Positions 8,581-16,973 of a stretch of DNA of 64,000 nucleotides are shown one piece after another (within the stretch, counting starts at the first letter, position 1; each line of letters begins with the position of its first letter). Source of the DNA: Oscillibacter valericigenes (lineage in GTDB: Bacteria > Bacillota > Clostridia > Oscillospirales > Oscillospiraceae); contig NZ_JAFBIS010000001.1 of assembly GCF_021531435.1 (NCBI RefSeq), positions 186,001 to 250,000 of the forward strand. Reading direction: 5' to 3'. The position numbers were made by a program, and so were the translations under genes. The notes below the pieces were generated by a model. The model ran no database searches. It saw only the letters and a program-made list of their open reading frames with translations, and was not told the DNA's origin.

Positions 8581-10842
8581 ATGGATTTTTTTGACTTGAC
8601 GAAACGGGAAGTTCCCTTTGCCAGCTACCAGGAGTATACGGACCATCTGTTCGCCTGCGTGGACCGGCAGCTCTCCGCCTATATCGACGGGCTGATGCGG
8701 CTGTTCGCCAGCGACAACGGCGGCTTCAAAAATGTGCTCTATCCGGACATTGAGGTGGCCCGGGACCTGTGCGAAAAACATTTGATGGATTTCCACGCCA
8801 AGGGCGGCGGGGAAGCGGAGCAGGAACTGCCGGAGCTTTCCGACGAGCTGTCCGCCCTGTTCGGCGATCTGGCGGAAGCGGCGGAGGAGGAAGAAACGGA
8901 AGAGGCGTTATCGGTAGAAGACCTGCTGGCCTATATCGACCACCGGGCGTCCCTGACGGAGGTGCCCCTGCCGCTGTACCGCCTTTGCCGGAAGCTGGAC
9001 TTTTCTCCCTTTACCACCTTCTGTTTTGCCTGCGCCATTCTGTCCTCCACCCAGACCAACTATGCGTCGGTGTTCCAGGTGGTGAACCAGAACGGCAATC
9101 AGTCGGCCCCCAGCATCGAGTCCGCCGCCCGGGTCTACTACGGCGAAGATTTTACCATCACCGGCAGTTATAGTCAGATGTCCCTGGCGCTGGAGCAGCT
9201 CCAGCCGGTGCTAGCCCTGCAGATCAACGGCGCCATGCCGTTTTCCACCCTGGTCTCTCCGGACAAGCGGGTCATCGACTTCCTGTTCGGCGCCCATCCG
9301 CTGCGCATTGACGAAAATTACACCCGCTTTTTCTCCCGCCTGACGGAGGAGAAGGAGCTGGACCCCTTCCTGGCCAACGGCGGTGTGCTGGACGCCCTGC
9401 GCATCTCCTATCAGGACGGCAACCGCATTTTCTCTCTGTTCGGAGACGAGGGCTCCGGCCGGAAGTTCACCATCCGTCACTTCTGCAAGGAGCAGGGGAT
9501 GGACTGCGTGTCCATCAACTGCGCCAAGCTGTTCGTCTATGACTTTCGGTTCGTGGAGCAGGCTCTTTGGGCCGCCGCCCGGGAGTGCATCCTCACCGAC
9601 GCCTGCGTCTGCCTGGACAATCTGGGCTACCGGGAGGATGAGAAGGACAAGTTCTTTGGCTACATGGACCTGGCCTTCGGCAAGTTCACCCAGCAGAAAC
9701 TGACGGTGTTCACCGTCAGCAAGGAAAAGCTGCCTATGAAGCAGATCACGGACCTGGACTTCGCCCAACTGGAGCTTCCCACGCCGTCCTTCTCCGAGCG
9801 GGAGCGGGTCTGGCAGCATTACGCCAAGCCCTACACCCTGAACGCCGACGTGGACCTTACGGAGCTTGCCACCAAGTTCTTGTTCACCCCCGGAAAGATC
9901 CGGGACGCTCTGCGCCAGGGCCGGTCCCTGGCCTCCATGAACCAGTTCATCGACATTCCCCGGTCCATTCTGTTCCAGTCCTGCAACAACCAGATGAGCC
10001 ATGAGCTGACCCAGAAGGCCACCCGCATCCCCGCCAACTTCGGCTGGGACGACATTGTGATGAACCCGGACCAGCGGCTGGCCCTGAAAAACGCCTGCGA
10101 CCAGTTGATCTACCGGAAGAAGGTCTACGAGGAGTGGAACTACATCAAGAAGTATCCCTACGGCCGCGGCCTGTCCGTGCTGCTGTTCGGCGCGCCCGGT
10201 ACCGGCAAGTCCATGTGCGCCCAGGTCATCGCCCATGAGATGAACCTGGAGCTGTACCGGGTGGACCTGTCCAAGGTCGTTGACAAGTACGTGGGCGAGA
10301 CGGAAAAGGCCATCTCCATGATCTTCCGGGAGGCCAAGAAGTGCAACGTGGTGCTGTTCTTCGACGAGTGCGACACCCTGTTTGCCAAGCGCTCCGATGA
10401 CGGCGGCAGCAACCAGTCCTCCAACAATAACAAGACCGCCCTGCTGCTGCAGGAGGTGGAGGGCTACGACGGCGTGTCTGTTCTGGCCACCAACTACAAG
10501 CACAACATCGACCCCGCCTTCTTCCGCCGGATGAAGTTCATCGTGGAGTTCCAGTTCCCCGACCCGGACACCCGGGAGATGCTCTGGCGCACCACCATCC
10601 CCAAGACCACGCCGCTTGCGGAGGATGTGGACATCCGCTTCCTGGCGGAGCGGTTCGAGTTTGTGGGCGGCAATATCAAAAACTGCATCCTCAACGCCGC
10701 CTTCCTGGCGGCGGCGGACCCGGAGGCGGAGGGAGAGGTACATATGAAGCACTACCTCCAGGCCATCAAGTACGAGTTCGTCAAGACCGGCAAGGTCTTT
10801 ACCCGGGCCGATTTCGAGCCCTACGCCAGTCTGGTGCTGTAA
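8581..10842 (+). CDS. eCIS-associated AAA+ ATPase (Afp15-like), copy 1
   Basis: Large cytoplasmic AAA+ ATPase, 753 residues. The C-terminal ATPase module has Walker A GAPGTGKS (near residue 537), Walker B VVLFFDECDTLF (near 595), a sensor 1 region in VLATNYKHN and an arginine pair FFRRMKF. A longer N-terminal half (1-500), partly acidic around 90-120, is specific to this family. It contains a second degenerate P-loop-like fold region with FGDEGSGRKFTIRHF. Proteins of this type accompany nearly all eCIS loci and are thought to act in particle assembly or cargo handling. The start is ATG 8581, with GGGAGGTGCCGA ahead of it. A diverged paralogue lies at 18850-20904 on the other strand, within the cargo operon. 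Confidence 0.9.
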   Translation: MDFFDLTKREVPFASYQEYTDHLFACVDRQLSAYIDGLMRLFASDNGGFKNVLYPDIEVARDLCEKHLMDFHAKGGGEAEQELPELSDELSALFGDLAEAAEEEETEEALSVEDLLAYIDHRASLTEVPLPLYRLCRKLDFSPFTTFCFACAILSSTQTNYASVFQVVNQNGNQSAPSIESAARVYYGEDFTITGSYSQMSLALEQLQPVLALQINGAMPFSTLVSPDKRVIDFLFGAHPLRIDENYTRFFSRLTEEKELDPFLANGGVLDALRISYQDGNRIFSLFGDEGSGRKFTIRHFCKEQGMDCVSINCAKLFVYDFRFVEQALWAAARECILTDACVCLDNLGYREDEKDKFFGYMDLAFGKFTQQKLTVFTVSKEKLPMKQITDLDFAQLELPTPSFSERERVWQHYAKPYTLNADVDLTELATKFLFTPGKIRDALRQGRSLASMNQFIDIPRSILFQSCNNQMSHELTQKATRIPANFGWDDIVMNPDQRLALKNACDQLIYRKKVYEEWNYIKKYPYGRGLSVLLFGAPGTGKSMCAQVIAHEMNLELYRVDLSKVVDKYVGETEKAISMIFREAKKCNVVLFFDECDTLFAKRSDDGGSNQSSNNNKTALLLQEVEGYDGVSVLATNYKHNIDPAFFRRMKFIVEFQFPDPDTREMLWRTTIPKTTPLAEDVDIRFLAERFEFVGGNIKNCILNAAFLAAADPEAEGEVHMKHYLQAIKYEFVKTGKVFTRADFEPYASLVL

Positions 10843-10854
10843 AGGAGAAAGCCT

Positions 10855-11079
10855 ATGCGGTCATTGGAACGGCTGGAACAGCAAAAGAGGCTGAAGCGGC
10901 AGAAGCAAAATGTACCGCCTCCTGACGAGGAGACGGAGGAGGAGCTGGAGCGCCCCCGGTTCGTCCCGCTGAACAAGGCGAAAAACGCCTTTGACGACGG
11001 CGCGGACAAGACCTTCGGCGGCATCAACACCGCACCGTCGGTGTTCGACAAACAGGCCACCTTTTATTCCGGGAAATAA
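10855..11079 (+). CDS. small charged hypothetical protein after the eCIS ATPase
   Basis: A 74-residue soluble protein with no recognised domain. The first half is very charged (LERLEQQKRLKRQKQNVPPP then DEETEEELE) and probably helical; the second half is low in predicted structure (NAFDDGADKTFGGINTAPSV). The ATG follows AAAGGAGAAAGCCT and lies 12 bases after the ATPase stop, so it is a real cotranscribed gene. It could be a cap, adaptor or small chaperone for the ATPase or particle, but the sequence does not show which. The transcript ends at the hairpin that follows. Confidence 0.7.
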   Translation: MRSLERLEQQKRLKRQKQNVPPPDEETEEELERPRFVPLNKAKNAFDDGADKTFGGINTAPSVFDKQATFYSGK

Positions 11080-11090
11080 CACAAAACAGG

Positions 11091-11136
11091 AAAATACCTG
11101 CCGCGGGACGGAACACAGCCCGCGGCAGGTATTTTT
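11091..11136. terminator. bidirectional terminator where the two eCIS operons converge
   Basis: A long hairpin, AAAATACCTGCCGCGGG pairing perfectly with CCCGCGGCAGGTATTTT around an 11-base loop, with A and T runs at the two ends. It lies between the last + strand gene (ends 11079) and the last - strand cargo gene (ends 11142), so it serves both transcripts. Confidence 0.9.
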
Positions 11137-11141
11137 AAAGT

Positions 11142-12311
11142 TCAGTGTCCTCCTCTTAACCGATTCAGGAACAGATTGCGCAGACGGCTCGCCCCGGCGC
11201 TCTTTCCGGTGTTAAACTCCTTTTGCAGCTTCATGCTGCGCATCACATCACCGTTGTCCACGGTTTTAGCTATATCCGCTGAGATCTCGGCGTTGTTTTT
11301 GCCTTGCTTTTTCAGCACGTTGGCACGTGCACGCTGAGCCATGCCGTAACGCTTTGCTACCTCACCGTTGACAGTTCGCAGCAGGAGGTTATTCATCATC
11401 ATGGTGGAACGCGCCTCGGGGTCGGCATAGTTGTCCACCCCTTCGAAGGAGGGAGCCAGCGCACCGATGAAGTCCATTACATCGGTATTTCCTTCCACGG
11501 AATCTCCGATGAACTGGGTGGCAGCGTCCAGCCCACCGGTTTTTTGGGCGCTCATGACCTGCTGGTCGAAATCCTCCGGCAGCATACTGGACAGCATGAT
11601 ATTCAGGTTGTTGAGTTCACCGGCTCCATTGCGGAACGCCTCACTGTCCATCTGGGTCTTGGACAAGGAGTTTAAGGAACGCAGACGGCTGTTCATGTTG
11701 GTGTTGTAATCCTCAATAACCAGACGGCGTAGCATGGGATTTTGAAGCTGTTCCCGGGTGGCGCCCTGCAGCATTTGATTCAGTGCATGACTGCGGGAGT
11801 TCTGGAAGGTGCGCACAACAACATCACCCTTGTCGTTTGTGGTGTGCTCACGGATTGGCCCTGTCACCAGCTCCGGCTCGGAGATCTCCATTTCCGGCTC
11901 TGGCTCAGGTTCAGGTTTCTTCTTTTTCCCGAACTTGCTGCGGAACCAGTCCAGCAGACCGCCCTGGGCCGCGCCCATGGGGGCGGACTGGGCCATGGCG
12001 CCGCCTTCGCCGCCAACGCCCTGCTGCATGGAGTGGCTCAGCTCGTGGGCCAGCAGCCCTCGGCTGGCGGGGTCGCTGCGGTCAAAGGCGCCCCGGCCGA
12101 AGAACACGTCCTTGCCGGTGGAGAAGGCGTCCACGCCCCGCTCCGCCGCGCCCCGGGCGGCGCTCTCGTCGGTGTGGATGCGCACGGAGGAAAGGTCCCG
12201 GCCATAGGCACGGCTCATGTCGCCCACCACATCGCTGCTGTGCATGAATTTCGCGCCGATGTCGGTGGCTTCCTTCTCCGCCGCCTGATCAATATGCAGT
12301 TTCTTGCCCAT
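11142..12311 (-). CDS. eCIS core domain (DUF4157) protein with helical C-terminal region
   Basis: Predicted eCIS cargo or cargo-associated protein, 389 residues. Residues 1-105 form a DUF4157 domain, including VRIHTDESAARGAAERGV, GKDVFFGRGAF and the zincin-like metal motif HELSH (89-93). The motif APMGAAQGGLLDWFRSKFGK follows near residue 110, then a Lys/Pro/Glu-repeat linker. The last 230 residues are probably all-helical, with no recognised fold. ATG 12311 has AGGAGGA six bases before it; a longer frame upstream lacks support. The first 117 codons repeat almost exactly at the start of the next gene upstream (14695). It is the last gene of the cargo operon. DUF4157 is a known marker of eCIS loci; the function of the tail is unknown. 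Confidence 0.85.
   Translation of the reverse strand: MGKKLHIDQAAEKEATDIGAKFMHSSDVVGDMSRAYGRDLSSVRIHTDESAARGAAERGVDAFSTGKDVFFGRGAFDRSDPASRGLLAHELSHSMQQGVGGEGGAMAQSAPMGAAQGGLLDWFRSKFGKKKKPEPEPEPEMEISEPELVTGPIREHTTNDKGDVVVRTFQNSRSHALNQMLQGATREQLQNPMLRRLVIEDYNTNMNSRLRSLNSLSKTQMDSEAFRNGAGELNNLNIMLSSMLPEDFDQQVMSAQKTGGLDAATQFIGDSVEGNTDVMDFIGALAPSFEGVDNYADPEARSTMMMNNLLLRTVNGEVAKRYGMAQRARANVLKKQGKNNAEISADIAKTVDNGDVMRSMKLQKEFNTGKSAGASRLRNLFLNRLRGGH
11961..12311 (-). repeat. 351-bp direct repeat, copy A: DUF4157 N-terminal cassette
   Basis: The first 117 codons of the gene starting at 12311 match those starting at 14695 over the same 351-base length without gaps and with few substitutions. Identity drops abruptly after the APMGAAQGGL codons. 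This looks like a recent duplication or gene conversion of an N-terminal cassette. Copy B is 14345-14695. Confidence 0.85.
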
Positions 12312-12358
12312 ATACATTCCTCCTGCTGTTTCGTCGGAACTTATGCAGATGCGATCCA

Positions 12359-14695
12359 TTATTGATGCGCAGCGTTCCACTGATTGACATAGAAGTACAC
12401 GAGTGAGTCCTCCAACTGATTGGAGGGCAAGTGCTTGAGCAGGTCGGGGCCCTCCAGCAGCTGTCCCGTGGCCTCCAGGTAAGCGAGTACGTTGGGTTTG
12501 GCGCCATGGGCTGCCAGATACTCCTTTGCCTTTCCCTCATCGCCCAGGTCCTGGGCCTCCCGGAGGATCTGCATGGCGATCCGATGACGGAATTCCCAGT
12601 CAACTGCAGCGTTTAAGTTCAGCGTACCGTTGTTTACCATATCGCTCATTTGGGCGCTGTGCAGGAAATTGGCCACATAGTTGCCTGCGTCCTTTTCCCC
12701 CCGGTCGTCCTCTACGATGTGGTTGCGAAGGGTGTCAAACACTTCCTGCCTGCCCCAGTCCTCGTCCCGCTCCAGATAGCGCCCGGAGTTTTTCTCCTGA
12801 TCCTTTTGAACCGCCCTTTTGATTTTGGTAAAACGGATGCACAGGGCGTCAATAGCCCGGGGTTCCAGAACATCCGCCATCACATCCCGGAGGACAGACT
12901 CGTCCAGGGCGGTGAGGCGGTCGGCCAGGGCTTTATCCATATAGGGGACCATCAGATTACCGTCCTGATCGAGGATGTTTTTGCCGTGGTGGCCGACCCG
13001 GTTAGTCTGTCCGGCCTCCCAGTCCAGGGTCTCGGATGTGAAGGATAAGTCGTTGTCGATACCCTGGACCCTGCCCAGCTTCCCATCCTTGATCTCGGCA
13101 AAATAATTCGAGGCGTGGCGGTCTATCTGGGCGGCCAGATTGTCCAGCACCTGAAGCGACATCAGAGACTGCATAAACTCCGGCGTGACCTTGTCGTCCA
13201 TATTGGCCTCGAAGGGATGGAACGTGAAGATGTTGTCCGTATGTGCCATCTCCTCGGTGTACTGATCGATGAGCTGATCCACAACAAAGCTCTTCACTTC
13301 CTGGCCCCGGGCTGTCTGCATCAGATTGCCGGAACGGCTTTTCCCGTCCGCGTCCACCAGCGTCGCCGTTTCGGATCTTGCCACTAGGTCTCCCAGACCC
13401 AGCAGCTCCGCCAACCGGCTGGTCGCCACATTGCGCTTGGACAGGTTCAGGCTCTCGCCCTCCTTCATATGACGATGAAAATTCGATCCTACGATATTTT
13501 TTGCCTGCGAGAGCTTAACGACCAGATCGCAGGCGTCATGGATCGTCCGATCCGTCAGGTAGTTGGCGGCATGAAAAATACCCGGCCCCTTGATGGCCGT
13601 CTCGATCTCTGCATACTGTTCGTCGGTCAGCACCATCCTTCTCCCTACGATCTGCAGCGCATCCAGCTTTTGTTCGGTGTTTCCGGTATCGGTCTTGTGG
13701 GTATAGACCTCATCCTCCTTGAAAAAGCCGGAGGTATCCCGGTCGGTCAGCATGCCCTTGTCGATTCTAGCGAGATAGCTGGCGGCGCCGCCCACATGCT
13801 GCAGTTCAGCCTCCTTTTTGTCCATAAGCTGGAGGGTGCGCTGGCGGGACTTTGTAAGCACATCCATGGCGCTGGTGAAATGCTCCCCCTCATCGGGGGT
13901 CATCCTGTATCGGACAAAGCCGCCCCGGTCCTTCACCGCCAGCTCCCGCACCTGGCGGACGATGGCCTGGCGGTGCTTGCCGCGGTCTGTTCTGGAGCTG
14001 CGGCCGAGGTAGTCATCGCAGGCGCCGATCAGATCATCAAAGGAGGCGATGATGTCGTCCAGAACCCCCTGATCCTGGGTCAGGTCGCCGCTGAGCGGGG
14101 CGGAGAGCTGGCCGATGGAGGCGTCAATGGCAGAGGAGACCCGCTCAAATTTGTCGGTGTTCTGGCTCCAGCCCCACTTCTTGGAGCCGCGCAGCGCTTC
14201 CGCCGCATCGTCCAGCTCCTTCTGGGGGTCGTTGCTCTGGGTAAGCTGGGCGTCCATATCAGATGTGTCCGTGTCCTGCTCCGGGGCGGAGTCCTCCGCG
14301 TCCCCGGACTTGCCGAACAGTCCCTTGAACCATTCCCGCAGGCCGCCCTGGGCCGCGCCCATGGGGGCGGACTGGGTCAGGGCGGGCGCGCCGCCGCCCA
14401 CGCCCTGCTGCATGGAGTGGCTCAGCTCGTGGGCCAGCAGTCCCCGGCTGGCGGGGTCGCTCCGGTCAAAAGCGCCCCGGGCGAAAAAGACGTCCTTCCC
14501 GGTGGAGAAGGCGTCCACGCCCCGCTCCGCCGCGCCCCGGGCGGCGCTCTCGTCGGTGTGGATGCGGACGGAGGACAGGTCCCGGCCATAGGCACGGCTC
14601 ATGTCGCCCACCACATCGGAGCTGTGCATGAATTTCGCGCCGATGTCGGTGGCTTCCTTCTCCGCCGCCCGGTCCATATGCAGTTTCTTGCCCAT
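12359..14695 (-). CDS. DUF4157 eCIS effector with PI3/4-kinase-like catalytic core (paralogue 1)
   Basis: Predicted injected effector, 778 residues. An intact DUF4157 domain (HELSH at 89-93) is followed by the APMGAAQGGL motif (about 110-119), an acidic linker and a large C-terminal region. That region shows a kinase-like order of motifs: SGFFKEDEVY (candidate ATP-binding Lys326), NVATSRLAELLGLGDLVA (about 422), DNLAAQIDRHASNYF with a DRHxxN catalytic loop (about 518-532), then GIDNDLSF (about 545) in the metal-binding position. DRHxxN followed by an IDN/D motif is the pattern of the PI4-kinase II/actin-fragmin-kinase/FAM20 group, mostly eukaryotic or in injected effectors. The substrate (lipid, protein or nucleotide) cannot be told. 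A paralogue lies directly upstream in the operon. Confidence 0.72.
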   Translation of the reverse strand: MGKKLHMDRAAEKEATDIGAKFMHSSDVVGDMSRAYGRDLSSVRIHTDESAARGAAERGVDAFSTGKDVFFARGAFDRSDPASRGLLAHELSHSMQQGVGGGAPALTQSAPMGAAQGGLREWFKGLFGKSGDAEDSAPEQDTDTSDMDAQLTQSNDPQKELDDAAEALRGSKKWGWSQNTDKFERVSSAIDASIGQLSAPLSGDLTQDQGVLDDIIASFDDLIGACDDYLGRSSRTDRGKHRQAIVRQVRELAVKDRGGFVRYRMTPDEGEHFTSAMDVLTKSRQRTLQLMDKKEAELQHVGGAASYLARIDKGMLTDRDTSGFFKEDEVYTHKTDTGNTEQKLDALQIVGRRMVLTDEQYAEIETAIKGPGIFHAANYLTDRTIHDACDLVVKLSQAKNIVGSNFHRHMKEGESLNLSKRNVATSRLAELLGLGDLVARSETATLVDADGKSRSGNLMQTARGQEVKSFVVDQLIDQYTEEMAHTDNIFTFHPFEANMDDKVTPEFMQSLMSLQVLDNLAAQIDRHASNYFAEIKDGKLGRVQGIDNDLSFTSETLDWEAGQTNRVGHHGKNILDQDGNLMVPYMDKALADRLTALDESVLRDVMADVLEPRAIDALCIRFTKIKRAVQKDQEKNSGRYLERDEDWGRQEVFDTLRNHIVEDDRGEKDAGNYVANFLHSAQMSDMVNNGTLNLNAAVDWEFRHRIAMQILREAQDLGDEGKAKEYLAAHGAKPNVLAYLEATGQLLEGPDLLKHLPSNQLEDSLVYFYVNQWNAAHQ
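14345..14695 (-). repeat. 351-bp direct repeat, copy B: DUF4157 N-terminal cassette
   Basis: Second copy of the cassette described at 11961-12311, forming the start of the 778-residue effector. A shorter, eroded relative is visible at the start of the gene at 16971, where the middle of the cassette including the HELSH codons is missing. Confidence 0.85.
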
Positions 14696-14757
14696 ATGTG
14701 TTCCTCCCCTGACGGTGCAGCGCCCCGCGAACTGCTGCGCCGATTACATGGCTACCG

Positions 14758-16971
14758 CTATTTCTTCTGTTTTTGCCACGATCTGATGACGGAGCCTGAT
14801 ATGGGGTCTATCAGGTCTGCGCTATTCATCCTCTTGAGCAGCGCGGGGCCGTCCAGAAGCTGTCCCGTGGTCTCCAGATAGGAGAGTACGCGGGCGTGGA
14901 GGCCATGGGCCGCCAGAAACTCCTTCGCCTGCTTCTCATCGCCCAGGTCCTGAGCCGCCTGAAGAACATCGCGGGCAAGCTGTTTGCGAAATTCCCCATC
15001 TACTTTTACCTTGAGATTCATCGAACTGCTTTGGTCCTTATTGTCCATATCGGCGGCCTTCAGGAAATTGGCCACATAATTGCTTGCAACCTTGACTCCC
15101 TTTTTGTTCTGCGTGGTGGCGTTGCGAAGGGTGTCAAACACTTCTTTTTTGCCCCAGTCTTCGTCCCGCTCCAGATAGCGCCCCGAGTCGGGGTTTTTCT
15201 CCTGATCCTTTTGAATCGCCTTTTTGATCTTGTCAAAACGGATGCACAGCGCGTCAATGGCCCAGGGCTCCAGAATGTCCGCCATCACATCCCGAAGGAC
15301 GGATTCATCCAGAGCGGTAATGCGGTCGGCAAGGGCTTTATCCATATAGGGAACCATCAGTTCCCCTTTCTCGTCCAGAATATTTCTGCCGTGGCCACCG
15401 ATGTTGTTTAAACCGGCGCTGGAACCGGTGGTGGAGTACTCCAGCGTATTGTCGGAAAAGGAGAAATCGTTGTCGATGCCCTGGACCTTGCCCAGCTTTC
15501 CGTCCTTGATCTGGGCAAAGTAGTTTCCGGCATGGCGATCCACCTGGGCAGCCAGATTATCCAGTACCTGAAGCGACATCAGGGATTTCAGAAACTCCGG
15601 CGTGACCTTGTCATCCATATTGCCATTGATCGTTGCGTACGCGTTGTTCATGAGCGCCTGCTTCTGCTTTTCGGCGTATTGATCGCGGAACTGAGCCACG
15701 ACATAGCCGGCCACCTCCTGGCCCTCGGCTGCCTGCATCAGATTACCGGTTCTTCGGGTGCCGTCCTTGTCCACCAGTGTTGCCGTTTCGGACTTGGCGA
15801 TCAGATCCCCCAGCCCCAGAAGCTCCGCCAACCGGCTGGTTGCCACATTGCGCTTGGACAGGTTCAGGCTCTCGCCCTCCTCCATGTGATGAGAGAGATT
15901 CTCTTTTACGGCTCTGTCGGCAGAGCCCAGGTGAATCATCATCTGGACGGCGTCATAAAGCTTCCGATCCTTGTAGTGACCGGCGTACTTGTCGAAGCGG
16001 CCACTCTCAATGGCGGTCTTGAGCTCCTCGTACTGCGCGTCGGACAGCGACATCTTTCGCCGCACGATTTCCAGCCTTTCCAGCATTTGGTCCATCGGGC
16101 CGATATCGGGATCGTAGGTATAGACCTCATCCTCCTTGAAAAAGCCGGAGGCGTTGGCATCGGTCAGCATGCCCGGCTCGATTTTCGCGATATAGCTGGC
16201 AGCGCCGCCCACGTGCTCCAGCTCAGCCTCCTTTTTGTCCACCAGCTGGAGGGTGCGCTGGCGGGATCTCTTCAGAATATCTATGGGACTGGTAACACGC
16301 TCACCCTGGTCTGGAGATGACATATAGAAGGCAAAGCCTGCCAGGTCCTTCGCGGCCAGCTCCCGCACCTGGCGGACGATGGCCTGGCGGTGCTTGCCCC
16401 GGTCCGTTGAGGGATCATGGCTGGTGATATAATCATCGCAGGCATCGATCAGTTTCCGGAAGGAATCGGTGATTTCCTCAAGAATCGTATGGTCCTGAGC
16501 CAGCTCACCGCTGAGAGTGGCATTGAGCTTTCCGACAGACACATTGATGGCAGCGGTGACATTCTCAAATTTGTCGGAGTTCCCGAACAAGCCCCACTTC
16601 TTGGAGCCGCGCAGCGCTTCCGCCGCATCGTCCAGTTCCTTTTGCGGATCATTGTTCTGGGTGAGCTCCTGCTGGGCGTCCGTTTCAGATGCTTCCTGCT
16701 CCGGGGCAGAGTCCTCTGCGTCCCCGGACTTGCCGAACATCCCCTTGAACCAGCTCAGCAGACCGCCCTGCTCCGCGCCCATGGGGGCAGAGGCGGTCAC
16801 GGCGGGGGCACTGCCGAAGGCGTCCCGGCCGAAAAAGGTGTCCGTCCCGGCAGAAAAGGCGTCCACGCCGGTGCGGATGGGGCGGGAGGACAGGCTGCGG
16901 CCCGCAATATTGGTGCTGACTTCAGCGGTTTTCTGTTCTTCCGTTTTATCGGCGTGCAGGATTGTTCCCAT
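14758..16971 (-). CDS. eCIS effector with PI3/4-kinase-like core, eroded DUF4157 domain (paralogue 2)
   Basis: Predicted injected effector, 737 residues, clearly homologous to the 778-residue protein downstream over the whole C-terminal region. The same motifs are present: SGFFKEDEVYTY, NVATSRLAELLGLGDLIA, DNLAAQVDRHAGNYF and GIDNDFSF. Its N-terminus is different. Only GVDAFSAGTDTFFGRDAF of the DUF4157 domain remains, and the HELSH metal motif is missing, yet the APMGAEQGGLLSWFKGMFGK motif is kept. This suggests that the motif, and not the metal site, is under selection for cargo function. ATG 16971 (MGTILHAD) is preferred to an ATG two codons earlier because GGAGGG directly abuts the earlier one. 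The upstream gene stops 3 bases before it. Confidence 0.72.
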   Translation of the reverse strand: MGTILHADKTEEQKTAEVSTNIAGRSLSSRPIRTGVDAFSAGTDTFFGRDAFGSAPAVTASAPMGAEQGGLLSWFKGMFGKSGDAEDSAPEQEASETDAQQELTQNNDPQKELDDAAEALRGSKKWGLFGNSDKFENVTAAINVSVGKLNATLSGELAQDHTILEEITDSFRKLIDACDDYITSHDPSTDRGKHRQAIVRQVRELAAKDLAGFAFYMSSPDQGERVTSPIDILKRSRQRTLQLVDKKEAELEHVGGAASYIAKIEPGMLTDANASGFFKEDEVYTYDPDIGPMDQMLERLEIVRRKMSLSDAQYEELKTAIESGRFDKYAGHYKDRKLYDAVQMMIHLGSADRAVKENLSHHMEEGESLNLSKRNVATSRLAELLGLGDLIAKSETATLVDKDGTRRTGNLMQAAEGQEVAGYVVAQFRDQYAEKQKQALMNNAYATINGNMDDKVTPEFLKSLMSLQVLDNLAAQVDRHAGNYFAQIKDGKLGKVQGIDNDFSFSDNTLEYSTTGSSAGLNNIGGHGRNILDEKGELMVPYMDKALADRITALDESVLRDVMADILEPWAIDALCIRFDKIKKAIQKDQEKNPDSGRYLERDEDWGKKEVFDTLRNATTQNKKGVKVASNYVANFLKAADMDNKDQSSSMNLKVKVDGEFRKQLARDVLQAAQDLGDEKQAKEFLAAHGLHARVLSYLETTGQLLDGPALLKRMNSADLIDPISGSVIRSWQKQKK

Positions 16972-16973
16972 TA

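Noticed and set aside
13469-14881. A 470-codon + strand frame across the effector genes
   Set aside because: Antisense to the PI-kinase-like effectors and crosses an intergenic gap; no domain signal.
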